The position numbers and the translations under genes were made by a program. A stretch of DNA of 52,709 bases from Bacteroidia bacterium. Its GTDB lineage: Bacteria; Bacteroidota; Bacteroidia; AKYH767-A; OLB10. Numbering within the stretch: the stretch's first letter is position 1; the number at the start of each line of letters is the position of its first letter. The stretch covers positions 1 to 52,709 of the forward strand of contig JADLBQ010000031.1 of assembly GCA_020847635.1 (NCBI GenBank), given 5' to 3'. Below, one piece after another: positions 1 through 8,392 of this stretch. Below the pieces are notes generated by a model. The model had not been told where the DNA came from, did no database searches, and saw only the letters and a list, made by a program, of their open reading frames with translations.

Positions 1-1
1 C

Positions 2-961
2 CGGCAAACAGTTATTTCTCAGTTAAAAAGAATACAACCCGATGTAATCTGGCTGGATGATCTAGCAATTGCTGATGAATCATGGATTCAACAATTAAAG
101 AGTGAAGTCCCCTCAGTCCGGTTATTCATTACTCATATCTGTGCTCCTTATAATCATAACTTAGTCAGAAAATTCAGGCTTTTTGATTTGGTCATGACCT
201 GTGTTCCATGCTTTAAGTCTGAGCTTGAAAATCTGGGTTTAAAATCTCATCTTATCTATCATGCTTTTGATGCAGATATTCTCAGCCGCCTAAATTGTAA
301 TGTGAATCAGAAGTACGATCTGGTCTTTTCGGGCTCACTTTATACCGGGCCATTGTTTCATCAGTCACGAATCGAATATCTGGAAGCTCTGATTGATGCA
401 GGTATTTCGGTTGATCTGTTTTGCAACCTTGAGCCATCATCTACAACAGTTCTTAAAAAGACAGCTTATGTTCTGAACCGGATACTGGGAGAAACTGTGA
501 TTAAAAAATATTCTGATAGATTTACTCTGTTATCAAAAATCAAAGGCTATAACAAACCGGTAAAGGGTTATTCAAAAGAAATGAAACGAAGAAGCAGAGA
601 GCCGGTATTCGGATTGAATATGCTTAACGTGCTTCATCATTCAGACTTATGTTTTAATATGCATGGTGAGATTGCAGGAAATTGCTCCGGTAACATCAGG
701 ATGTTTGAAGCAACCGGAGCCGGAACATGCCTGCTCACGGATGCTAAGGCAAACCTTTCTGACCTCTTCGAACCGGATTCGGAAGTTGTAACTTATTCGG
801 GTAAGGAAGAATGTATTGAAAAGGCCACCTGGCTGATGAATCATTCTGAAAAAAGAGAAGCTATTGCAAAATCTGGTCAGCAACGGGTACTGAATCAACA
901 TACCATTGCACATCGTACCGGGCAACTGAATGAAATTATCAGAGCTGAATTGGCAAAATAA
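2..961 (+). CDS. Glycosyltransferase, CgeB/GT4-like C-terminal half (5' truncated)
   Basis: The frame is open from base 2, so the gene starts before the window; 319 codons are visible up to the TAA at 959-961. The last ~120 residues look like a GT-B C-terminal domain of the CgeB/Glyco_trans_1_2 type: a short DLCFNMHGE stretch, then GNIRMFEATGAGTCLLTD followed by LFEPDSEVVTY, the usual nucleotide-sugar-binding layout in which a conserved Glu follows 'RxF'. A C-terminal helix with HSEKREAIAKSGQ is also typical. The expected role is transfer of a sugar in surface polysaccharide assembly, in the cytoplasm; donor and acceptor cannot be read from sequence. It leads a run of polysaccharide genes on the same strand. 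An internal ATG at 188 is not a credible start because the conserved fold extends upstream of it. Confidence 0.75.
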   Translation, partial: RQTVISQLKRIQPDVIWLDDLAIADESWIQQLKSEVPSVRLFITHICAPYNHNLVRKFRLFDLVMTCVPCFKSELENLGLKSHLIYHAFDADILSRLNCNVNQKYDLVFSGSLYTGPLFHQSRIEYLEALIDAGISVDLFCNLEPSSTTVLKKTAYVLNRILGETVIKKYSDRFTLLSKIKGYNKPVKGYSKEMKRRSREPVFGLNMLNVLHHSDLCFNMHGEIAGNCSGNIRMFEATGAGTCLLTDAKANLSDLFEPDSEVVTYSGKEECIEKATWLMNHSEKREAIAKSGQQRVLNQHTIAHRTGQLNEIIRAELAK

Positions 962-1018
962 AATCAACATGCCAGTTTATTGAAAATGCAGAAGTATCTT
1001 AGCACCAGTTAGAATCAC

Positions 1019-1384
1019 TTGGCATACCTGATCAACCTGAAAACCTTTACTGATCAACGCGGAAATCTGACCGTGATTGAAAAGACCATTCCTTTTGACA
1101 TTAAACGCATTTTCTATATTTATGGAGTTGATCAGTCAGTCAGAGGCGGTCACCGGCATCATAAAACCATTCAAGCTACAATCTGTCTGAAAGGGAGTTG
1201 TACTATTTTTAATGATGACGGCATAGACCAGCATACCTACTTGCTTAATTCACCTGACAAATGCCTGATTCTGGAACCAAAAGACTGGCATAAAATGTTC
1301 GATTTTTCAGAAGATGCAATATTGATGGTGTTAGCATCTGAGTTTTTTGATGAACAGGATTATATCTTTAAGCCTTACAGATGA
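1019..1384 (+). CDS. FdtA/QdtA-family dTDP-4-keto-6-deoxyglucose 3,4-ketoisomerase (cupin)
   Basis: A 121-residue single-domain cupin. It starts at TTG (1019); an in-frame TAG at 1010-1012 leaves no upstream choice. The N-terminus ([18 protein letters not shown]) and the metal-free active-site histidines in RGGHRHHKT (His45, His47) match the FdtA/QdtA family, which moves the keto group of dTDP-4-keto-6-deoxyglucose from C4 to C3. Whether the product has the galacto (FdtA) or gluco (QdtA) configuration cannot be told by eye. Its stop overlaps the ATG of the aminotransferase by 4 bases, so the two are translationally coupled and probably work in sequence to make a dTDP-3-amino-3,6-dideoxyhexose for a surface glycan. 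No dTDP-glucose synthase or dehydratase is in the window. Confidence 0.85.
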   Translation: MAYLINLKTFTDQRGNLTVIEKTIPFDIKRIFYIYGVDQSVRGGHRHHKTIQATICLKGSCTIFNDDGIDQHTYLLNSPDKCLILEPKDWHKMFDFSEDAILMVLASEFFDEQDYIFKPYR

Positions 1385-2463
1385 TTGAATATGAGAACCT
1401 GGCAAAACTAAACGCTCCCTTTAACCTGGAATTTGAGCAACAATTCAGTAATGTGCTTCAGTCCGGATGGTTTATTCTGGGGAGCAAGGTGCGTGAATTT
1501 GAAAGGCAATTTGCTGATTATCTGAAGAGCAAATACTGCATTGGAGTTGCTTCAGGCCTTGATGCAATTACCCTTTCTCTTCATGCTTGCCGGTTTGAAA
1601 GAGGCAGTGAAGTGATTGTTCCTTCAAATACTTATATTGCTACAATTCTGAGTATTTTACATAATGATCTTAAACCCGTACTGGCTGAGCCGGATATCAA
1701 CTCTTACAATATTAATCCGGCTGAAATTGAAAGATGCATTACCTCAAAAACAAAAGCAATCCTGGCGGTTCATCTTTACGGGAAATGCTGTGAGATGGAT
1801 CCGATTCTGGACATTTGTAAAAAATACAACCTGGTTCTGATTGAAGATTGTGCACAATCACATGGAGCAAAATATAAAGGAATACAAAGTGGACAGTTTG
1901 GAAGATTTGCTGCTTTTAGTTTTTATCCGACAAAAAATCTGGGAGCCCTGGGTGACGGTGGAGCCATTATTTGCAAATCTTATGACGATGAACTGGCAAT
2001 TAAAAGACTAAGAAATTATGGTTCTGATAAAAAATATTACAATGAAGTTATTGGATTCAACTCAAGACTTGATGAGGTTCAGGCTGCTTTTCTGACTGTG
2101 AAATTGAAATACCTTGAAAAGATTAATCAGCACAAACGCAAACTGGCAGGGCTTTATCAGCAATATTTAAAGGAGGATTTTATTAAGCCTGAAATGCATC
2201 CTGACTTTTATGATGTCTTTCACATTTACACTGTCAGGCACCCTCAGCGTGATCAGTTAAAACAATTCCTTCTCAAAAGAGAAATTCAAACTGAGATTCA
2301 TTATCCGTTGTCACCACACCGGCAGAAGGCCATGCAGGGAATCATCCAGGGAGAGTATCCGTTAAGTGATGAAATTCATCAGACAACTTTAAGTCTTCCG
2401 GTTTCATTTTCCCATTCTGAAGATGATATTCTCAAAGTGATTGAAACAATGAACCGCTTTTAA
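1381..2463 (+). CDS. DegT/DnrJ/EryC1/StrS sugar aminotransferase (FdtB/QdtB-like)
   Basis: A 360-residue PLP-dependent aminotransferase of the sugar-nucleotide family, of normal length. The PLP lysine is Lys185 in [14 protein letters not shown]. The EDCAQSHGA motif (Asp and His/Gln PLP contacts) lies at about 155-163, and the N-terminal [14 protein letters not shown] is characteristic. ATGA coupling to the upstream ketoisomerase indicates that it aminates C3 of the dTDP-3-keto-6-deoxyhexose made there, giving a Fuc3N- or Qui3N-type donor in the cytoplasm. The coupling and family are seen in the sequence; the exact product is inferred. The next gene starts 5 bases after the stop, so the unit continues into a glycosyltransferase. 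Confidence 0.88.
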   Translation: MIEYENLAKLNAPFNLEFEQQFSNVLQSGWFILGSKVREFERQFADYLKSKYCIGVASGLDAITLSLHACRFERGSEVIVPSNTYIATILSILHNDLKPVLAEPDINSYNINPAEIERCITSKTKAILAVHLYGKCCEMDPILDICKKYNLVLIEDCAQSHGAKYKGIQSGQFGRFAAFSFYPTKNLGALGDGGAIICKSYDDELAIKRLRNYGSDKKYYNEVIGFNSRLDEVQAAFLTVKLKYLEKINQHKRKLAGLYQQYLKEDFIKPEMHPDFYDVFHIYTVRHPQRDQLKQFLLKREIQTEIHYPLSPHRQKAMQGIIQGEYPLSDEIHQTTLSLPVSFSHSEDDILKVIETMNRF

Positions 2464-2468
2464 CTTCA

Positions 2469-3488
2469 ATGCATTATTACTGTACTTTATTCGATTCGTT
2501 TTATCTTCCCAGGGGAGTCCTCATGTATCATTCATTGGTTAACAGCGGGGCTCCTTTTCATCTCTACATATTTGCTTTTGATGACCAGTCATTCAGGATT
2601 CTCGGTAAAATGAATCTTAGCCATGCAACGGTAATAGCGCTGGATGAGTTCGAAGATGAGAAACTTAGAGCTGTTAAGCCATCAAGGACCAAAGCAGAAT
2701 ATTGCTGGACGTGTACTCCTTCGACAATTGCTTATACCCTTGAAAAATTTAATGTTCCGGAGTGTACCTACCTGGATGCGGATTTGTATTTTTATTCTGA
2801 TCCGGAAGTTCTGTTCAAAGAAATGGGCGAGCAATCGGTCTTACTGACTGAGCATCGTTATCCGCCAGGGTTTAACCGAACTTCCAAATCAGGCAGGTTT
2901 TGTGTCCAGTTTATTACGTTTAAGAATAATGAACAGGGCCTGACTGCACTCTACTGGTGGCGTGACCGGTGCTTAGAATGGTGTTATAACCGCTATGAAG
3001 ACGGGAAATTCGGAGATCAAAAATATCTTGATGACTGGCAGCACCGGTTTAAAGGGATTCATGTTTTGGAACATCCCGGAGGTGGATTAGCACCCTGGAA
3101 TGTGGAACAATACAAGTTTGAGTCCCGTGATAGAAAGGAGGTGATTTTCTCTCACCGGAAAACAGGTGTGAAATTTAAAGCTGTCTTTTATCACTTTCAT
3201 CATGTTCGGTTTTTTAACGGAGGTATTGTTGACCTGGGTTGGAGACATCCAACCATGCCGGTAGTTATTAATTTATATGCTCCTTACATTCAGAATCTTC
3301 TGCAAACTGAGGAAGAAATAAAAATGATCAGCAAGAATTTCGAAATTAAGTTGCAGGATTTTAAATTAATTAAAAATGATGGATGGAAAGATAAACTGAA
3401 GTTCTGTTATAAGAAATATTGCCGGTTTAATATTTTTAAGGTTAAGCATATTATCAGTCAATATAATCAGTTGATCGGTCCGGATTAA
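2469..3488 (+). CDS. GT-A-type glycosyltransferase (nucleotide-diphospho-sugar transferase fold)
   Basis: 339 residues. The start is MHYYCTLFDSFYLPRG, usual for a GT-A fold in which the first strand leads into the nucleotide site. A DxD metal/nucleotide motif occurs as YLDADLYFYSDP (Asp103, Asp105), preceded by a TPSTIAYTLEKF helix, as in GT8-like and related surface-glycan transferases. There is no signal peptide or membrane span, so it should act in the cytoplasm or at the membrane face. It begins 5 bases after the aminotransferase stop and is probably in the same transcript, so it may use the amino-sugar made upstream; that is inference. Its last 35 bases overlap the 3' end of the convergent membrane-protein gene. 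Confidence 0.72.
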   Translation: MHYYCTLFDSFYLPRGVLMYHSLVNSGAPFHLYIFAFDDQSFRILGKMNLSHATVIALDEFEDEKLRAVKPSRTKAEYCWTCTPSTIAYTLEKFNVPECTYLDADLYFYSDPEVLFKEMGEQSVLLTEHRYPPGFNRTSKSGRFCVQFITFKNNEQGLTALYWWRDRCLEWCYNRYEDGKFGDQKYLDDWQHRFKGIHVLEHPGGGLAPWNVEQYKFESRDRKEVIFSHRKTGVKFKAVFYHFHHVRFFNGGIVDLGWRHPTMPVVINLYAPYIQNLLQTEEEIKMISKNFEIKLQDFKLIKNDGWKDKLKFCYKKYCRFNIFKVKHIISQYNQLIGPD

Positions 3489-5292
3489 CTTGCCTGTTTA
3501 CAGGAAAACAAATAAGCATCCATTCATTCCGGTGTGGTAGTTTTAATGAATCATTCATGGTGTAACCGGCAGGGTAAGAAATTCCTTTTTGATTCAGACA
3601 TTCAATAAAATGAGGTGAAACAGGTTCATTTGTTCGCTTCAGAATGATCGTATTTTTAAAAACCGGATACTGTGATCTACTGAGTAAATTGCAATTCACT
3701 TCGTCATGGTTGGGATAACCCGAATCGAAAAACCAGGGAGCGGCCGGTGAGATACCTCCCATCAGGTAAACCAGCCCGGGTAACGAATTGAGTGAAAGAA
3801 TAGATTGGCCTTGCTGAAACCGGTTATTATGTTTAAGTAGTTGACCAAGTGAATCAAGAAAGCATGAAGTTTCATAATCAAATTTTAATGAAGCCGATCG
3901 CTGAATGTGGGTTGCCTGATATTGTTGCCGGGTGAGCGGAAGGTCAATCCTGAAAGGTGAGTGGATATATCCGTGCCAGAGCTGAAAAGTCAGATTGACA
4001 CAGATCATCAGCATAAACAGCAGGGGAATTAATGACTTCAAATTTAATTTTGAGAAGAGCATCCGTGCAGAAATGAAAATCAGAACTGACCATGAGAAAA
4101 GAAATTGTGTTATATGGATGGAAAGCGGATTATTTGTTCCTGCTGAACACATAAACGGAATTACCAGCAGCAGAACGCAACCTGCAGAATATCTTTCCAG
4201 ATCAGCAGTGCAGGAGAAGATATTAATTCGTGATTTCCGATCTGCAAGAACAAAAACAACTAGCAATAGAATTAAAGTTACTGCCTGAATGTAAATGGAA
4301 GAGGCTGTATATAAATGGCTTGCTCCGGCTTTAAAATAATCATTTTTGACTGTACTAACAGCAAGCCATAATATTTCAGCCAGAAAGACGATTTTGAAAA
4401 GAAATAATTTCTGAAACCTGAAAAATATCCACAGCAAAATAGTTCCTGCTAAAAGAATCTTCTGTGATATTACTGGCTTAATGAAATTCTTATTCAGATC
4501 ATCCAGGTAAATAGTTGCCAGTCTGGCCAGGTCATGATCGGGGAGCAGTGCGGCTGATGAAATATAATTCCGGACGAGAGTAACCGGAGAGATAGTACAT
4601 ACCCCGATGAGGCCAGCTGCAAGAGTAACTCCTGTGATAAACAGAAGCATGTAGAGTAGAAGACTTTTCAATTGTAATTTTTTAGTAGTAAAGCAATAAC
4701 CGGCAATGAGCAGCAAGAAAAATGTCCAGAGTAGGGCTGTTGGAAACTTGATCAGTAAAAGGATATAACTTAAAAAACCGGATGCAATCAGTAGAAAAGA
4801 GGTTTGCTTTCTGTTACCATCTGATCCGGAAATGAGTTTAAAAAATAGTCCGCTTAAGCAAAGAATAATAAACAGGGTTAATGAATTATAAGAGAGTGAG
4901 GAGTAAAATACTGAATAACTTCCCAGTATAAGAATGGCATTAATTGGAAAAAGCATGGGAAGTGTGATGGCAGGAAATCCTGAAAGATTACGGTTGAGCC
5001 ATGCTGAAAACCCTAAGGTAAAGACCAGTGTCCCGGATATCAGCAAAATGAATCTGAGTATTCTGTAAAAAATGATATCCGGGGACAATGAAGAAAATAG
5101 CCGGGAAATAACTGAATAAACCGGAAGGAGATTCAGGCCTTGTTCTTGATCTGGAAGAAAAGAAAGCAGGGTAAACCCCTCATCGGTAAAATCCATTCCC
5201 TTATTTACTCCATACATGATGAGTGCAGCATTAAATAAGCAAAAAGACCAAAAAAGAATAATGAAAATTCTGTTGAAGGTTTGGTGCATCAT
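3454..5292 (-). CDS. Polytopic membrane protein, probable GT-C (PMT-like) glycosyltransferase
   Basis: 612 residues with about 11-12 hydrophobic spans over the first ~440 residues and a ~150-residue C-terminal domain that would be periplasmic. Just after the first span comes GMDFTDEGF: acidic residues in the first external loop are the hallmark of GT-C lipid-phosphate-sugar transferases (PMT/ArnT type). That points to sugar transfer from a polyprenyl-phosphate donor on the periplasmic side, but the similarity is only in pattern and I do not recognise a named family. The start follows a double ATG (5292 and 5289). It lies antisense within an otherwise plus-strand polysaccharide cluster and overlaps the tail of the preceding gene by 35 bases. 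Confidence 0.65.
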   Translation of the reverse strand: MMHQTFNRIFIILFWSFCLFNAALIMYGVNKGMDFTDEGFTLLSFLPDQEQGLNLLPVYSVISRLFSSLSPDIIFYRILRFILLISGTLVFTLGFSAWLNRNLSGFPAITLPMLFPINAILILGSYSVFYSSLSYNSLTLFIILCLSGLFFKLISGSDGNRKQTSFLLIASGFLSYILLLIKFPTALLWTFFLLLIAGYCFTTKKLQLKSLLLYMLLFITGVTLAAGLIGVCTISPVTLVRNYISSAALLPDHDLARLATIYLDDLNKNFIKPVISQKILLAGTILLWIFFRFQKLFLFKIVFLAEILWLAVSTVKNDYFKAGASHLYTASSIYIQAVTLILLLVVFVLADRKSRINIFSCTADLERYSAGCVLLLVIPFMCSAGTNNPLSIHITQFLFSWSVLIFISARMLFSKLNLKSLIPLLFMLMICVNLTFQLWHGYIHSPFRIDLPLTRQQYQATHIQRSASLKFDYETSCFLDSLGQLLKHNNRFQQGQSILSLNSLPGLVYLMGGISPAAPWFFDSGYPNHDEVNCNLLSRSQYPVFKNTIILKRTNEPVSPHFIECLNQKGISYPAGYTMNDSLKLPHRNEWMLICFPVNRQVNPDRSTDYID

Positions 5293-5350
5293 CGCGATTA
5301 AGTAATGAGTTGTTAGTTACTTTTATCGCCAACAAAAATAAAGGGTTCGG

Positions 5351-6511
5351 TTGGTGGCATCCAAGAAGATTATTTACGTTGTTCAGGTGACAAGGCAACT
5401 GTCTATTGATATTCTCAACTGCTTTGCTGAGAACGGATATGAGACTGTTTTGTTAACCGGAGTAATTGAAAGCCAGTATCAGCCATTAAATGATTCAGTA
5501 AAAATTAAAAAGTTCAAAACCTACAATCAGAAAAGTATAGCAGGCAGAGTCATTTCAGGATTGATTTTTCATATTCAATCTTTTTTTTATATTTTATTCA
5601 ATGGATCAAGAAGTAAATTAATCCTTGTTAGTACTCCTCCCTTTATTTTGCACCTGGGATATTTCTTCTACCAGATCCGTAAGCAGAAATACTACCTGTT
5701 GGTATGGGATCTGTATCCGGACGTATTAATTCATTCTTCAATAATTAAACGACATTCAGTCATTGACCGGGTATGGTCCTGGCACAACCGAAAATGTTTC
5801 CGGCAAGCTGAACATATTTTTACTCTTGGCAACCTGATGCAAAGTGCAGTTTTAAGGTATACAAAGAATGAAGTGACAGTTATTCCGCCATGGAGTAATA
5901 CCTCTTTTATAAACCCTGTTCAAGACAGCAAAAACCCTTTTACTCAGGAGCATAAACTGGAAATGAAGTTTATTGTCATGTATTCGGGTAATCTTGGACT
6001 TACTCATAAAATTGAGACCATGGTTGAAACTGCAGCTCTCCTTAGGGATCGGAGTAATATTGTATTTATTATTATCGGAGAGGGAGGGAAAAAAGAGCGA
6101 ATTAAACAATTGGCAGAGAAGCATAAGCTAGGTAACATACTACTTTTGCCCTATCAGAATAAAGAAATGATGCCATATTCTATTGGCTCTGCACATTTAG
6201 CCTGGATCACATTGGCAGAAGGTGCTGAACATGTCTCAGTTCCAAGTAAAACATTTAATGCATTGTCTGCCGGTTCTGTTTTAATAGCAGTCTCCAATGA
6301 GAATTCAGCTCTTGCAGAAATTGTAAATGAATATCAATGCGGTCAATTATTTAGCAATCAGGATATCGGGAAAATTTCAGATTTCATTCTTAAACTAGAA
6401 TCAGACCGGAAGTTGTGGAGTCTTTACAGTGAACGTTCACGTCAGGCATCATTTTATTTCTCACCTGAAAATAGGTTAAACTATTATAACCGGATTAACC
6501 AGTCTGAATAA
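5351..6511 (+). CDS. GT4 family glycosyltransferase (WbuB-like)
   Basis: 386 residues, GT-B fold. The N-terminal domain contains STPPFILHLG and WDLYPDVLIHS, typical of WbuB/GT4 enzymes that act on undecaprenyl-linked or nucleotide sugars. The C-terminal domain has MYSGNLGLTHKIETMVE (donor-domain entry), IIIGEGGKKERI, and VPSKTFNALSAGSVLIAV, which replaces the canonical E-x7-E region. TTG at 5351 (or GTG at 5354) is the only start compatible with the fold. It is followed after one base by the acyltransferase gene, so the two form one unit in surface polysaccharide assembly. Substrate not determinable. Confidence 0.8.
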   Translation: MVASKKIIYVVQVTRQLSIDILNCFAENGYETVLLTGVIESQYQPLNDSVKIKKFKTYNQKSIAGRVISGLIFHIQSFFYILFNGSRSKLILVSTPPFILHLGYFFYQIRKQKYYLLVWDLYPDVLIHSSIIKRHSVIDRVWSWHNRKCFRQAEHIFTLGNLMQSAVLRYTKNEVTVIPPWSNTSFINPVQDSKNPFTQEHKLEMKFIVMYSGNLGLTHKIETMVETAALLRDRSNIVFIIIGEGGKKERIKQLAEKHKLGNILLLPYQNKEMMPYSIGSAHLAWITLAEGAEHVSVPSKTFNALSAGSVLIAVSNENSALAEIVNEYQCGQLFSNQDIGKISDFILKLESDRKLWSLYSERSRQASFYFSPENRLNYYNRINQSE

Positions 6512-6512
6512 T

Positions 6513-7115
6513 ATGCTTCGAAAACTATATCTTTCTCCTGCCGGTTTGATTATTTCGCTGTTTCAACATGCTTTTTGCTGGTGGCCCCGGCCGTTTATGA
6601 TTTATGGCTATTTTAATGGCTGCTTCGGTAAGTTCAAAAAACACACACGAGTCAGTTCTTCAGTCATCTTAACTAATAAGAACAGAATTAAGATTGCCGA
6701 TCATGTGTGGATTGGCCATTATTGCCTGATTGATGGAATCGGGGGAATTGAAATTGCAGAGGGAGTTCATATTGCTTCACACAGTTGCATTTATACACAC
6801 AGCAGTCATGATTCAATCCGGCTTTTAGGGAGAAAATTTATTGAGATTCAGGCAGAGAAGAGAAAGGGTTATGTCATTAAGAAGGTAAGTATAGGGGAGT
6901 ATAGTTTTATCGGAACTTCTGTAGTTATTCTTCCGGGAGTAAGCATTGGCAAAGGATGTGTGATTGGAGCCGGGAGCGTTATTCATCAGAATATTGATGA
7001 CTACTGTATTGCTGTCGGTAATCCGGCAAAGATTATCGGAAATACTCAGGAAAGAGATCGTAAACTCTTAGACAAGTTTTCTGCTTCAGAGACATATTAT
7101 CTCACCAAAAACTAA
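6513..7115 (+). CDS. Left-handed beta-helix (hexapeptide) acyltransferase, WcaF/MaT-like
   Basis: 200 residues. Hexapeptide repeats run from about residue 55 to 175: IADHVWIGHYC, EGVHIASHSCIYTHSSHD, IGEYSFIGTSVVILPGVSIGKGCVIGAGSV, ending with AVGNPAKIIG, which is the usual end of sugar O/N-acetyltransferases. The histidine in ASHSCIYTHSSHD is a candidate catalytic base. It most likely adds an acetyl group to a sugar of the surface glycan, and could act on the 3-amino-sugar made by the ketoisomerase/aminotransferase pair, where such an N-acetyltransferase is otherwise missing; that link is inference. It sits 1 base after the GT4 gene and 15 bases before the ligase gene. Confidence 0.8.
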   Translation: MLRKLYLSPAGLIISLFQHAFCWWPRPFMIYGYFNGCFGKFKKHTRVSSSVILTNKNRIKIADHVWIGHYCLIDGIGGIEIAEGVHIASHSCIYTHSSHDSIRLLGRKFIEIQAEKRKGYVIKKVSIGEYSFIGTSVVILPGVSIGKGCVIGAGSVIHQNIDDYCIAVGNPAKIIGNTQERDRKLLDKFSASETYYLTKN

Positions 7116-7130
7116 TTTTCTCAGAAAGGA

Positions 7131-8318
7131 TTGAATGATCTGAAAACAAGATTGCTGAATGGGGCCTGGCTGGTTTATTTTATTTCTGTTCCTGTCGGAC
7201 GGCCCTTTACAAGCTGGACGTTAATTCTGCTTGCTGTTGTTCTATTATTCAGTGTTGATTTTAAAAAGGCATTAGCTCTGCCTGGTCTGCTGAGAGAACT
7301 GCTGCCATTTATCGGGTTCTATGTTGTTCTTTTAGCAGGAGTATTTTATTCCGCTAATCAGGTATTCGCCTGGCAGGATCTGTCTGTTAAACTTCCGTTG
7401 TTGCTGTTGCCTTTTTTCTTTCGGGTTTCAGCAATTCCGGTAACAAGCAGGAAAGTGTATTCAACAGGATATATAATTGCTTCAGCCGCAATTGCCGTGT
7501 TTCTGCTGGGTAATGCAACCATTCGGTTCATCAATGGAGTTCAAAACGCTTTTTACTACGACATTTTTTCTTTCTATATACATCCGGCATACCTCTCGTT
7601 GTATTTTGTAACAGCTTTGATATTACTTTTTGAAAATCAGTTTATAGGTTTCAGGCATTATGAGAAAGTGCGTTTGCTGATGATGATTCTGCTTTTAGTA
7701 TGTGTTATTCTTCTTGCCTCTAAGGCAGGAGTCTTGTCAGTGATTCTTGGAGGTCTGGTAATGTTATTTTCAGACAAAATAGTGAGGCCGAAAGTAAGAT
7801 GGCTGACCGTTGTTACTGGTCTAACACTTTTAATCGGTTCATTTATCTTCCTGCCGGTTCATAAGAGAATGATTGAAGCTTATAATTCATTGAAGTATCC
7901 TGAGACATTAAGCCAGCACCAGGAAGGAACTGCCATGCGAGTGCTGGCCTGGAAGACAGCTTTACAGATTTCAAAGGATTACTTCCCATTGGGAACCGGT
8001 ACCGGAGATATTAAGGATGTAACTGTGAAATACTATGAGCAATCCGGATATAATTGGCCGCTATATTATCGTTTGAATGCCCATAACCAATACCTTCAGT
8101 CACTGGCTGCTCTTGGCATAATAGGTCTTGTTTGCCTGCTTTGGATAGTTCTCAGGCCTTTGTTCCGATGGGAAAAGCTCTCTTCAGGAAGTAAAGCATT
8201 TCTGTTGATCTTAATCTTAAACTTGTTTTTTGAGTCAATGTTAGAAGTTCAGAATGGAGCTGTTTTTATTGGGACTATGATCCCTTTCTTTTTTCTTAAA
8301 AATCCAGACAGGCAGTAA
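7131..8318 (+). CDS. O-antigen ligase / Wzy-type polymerase family membrane protein
   Basis: 395 residues with about 10-11 membrane spans and a large periplasmic loop around residues 245-320. The loop and the following helix show the Wzy_C (PF04932) pattern: MRVLAWKTALQI, then PLGTGTGD, then LNAHNQYLQSLAALGIIGL, with the conserved Arg and the His-Asn pair. The protein joins or polymerises glycan repeats on lipid carriers at the periplasmic face; ligase and polymerase cannot be told apart by sequence. The start is TTG at 7131, preceded by AGAAAGGA, one of the few convincing Shine-Dalgarno-like sequences here; the upstream in-frame codons run into the previous gene's TAA. It closes the polysaccharide cluster, just before lipid A synthesis. 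Confidence 0.82.
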   Translation: MNDLKTRLLNGAWLVYFISVPVGRPFTSWTLILLAVVLLFSVDFKKALALPGLLRELLPFIGFYVVLLAGVFYSANQVFAWQDLSVKLPLLLLPFFFRVSAIPVTSRKVYSTGYIIASAAIAVFLLGNATIRFINGVQNAFYYDIFSFYIHPAYLSLYFVTALILLFENQFIGFRHYEKVRLLMMILLLVCVILLASKAGVLSVILGGLVMLFSDKIVRPKVRWLTVVTGLTLLIGSFIFLPVHKRMIEAYNSLKYPETLSQHQEGTAMRVLAWKTALQISKDYFPLGTGTGDIKDVTVKYYEQSGYNWPLYYRLNAHNQYLQSLAALGIIGLVCLLWIVLRPLFRWEKLSSGSKAFLLILILNLFFESMLEVQNGAVFIGTMIPFFFLKNPDRQ

Positions 8319-8331
8319 GTCACTAACTTTT

Positions 8332-8339
8332 TATCTTTG
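8332..8339 (+). promoter_or_regulatory. Candidate -7 element (TAnnTTTG) upstream of lpxD
   Basis: TATCTTTG matches the Bacteroidota -7 consensus exactly and lies 53 nt before the lpxD ATG in the 74-bp gap after the ligase gene. I see no matching TTG about 19-20 nt upstream, so only half of the promoter is supported. If used, it would drive the lpxD-lpxC/fabZ-lpxA-ABC unit. Confidence 0.35.
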
Positions 8340-8392
8340 ATTGATCTCCTTATTTTTTTATTGCTTCTGCTGACTTAACTTCGCAGGCCAAT

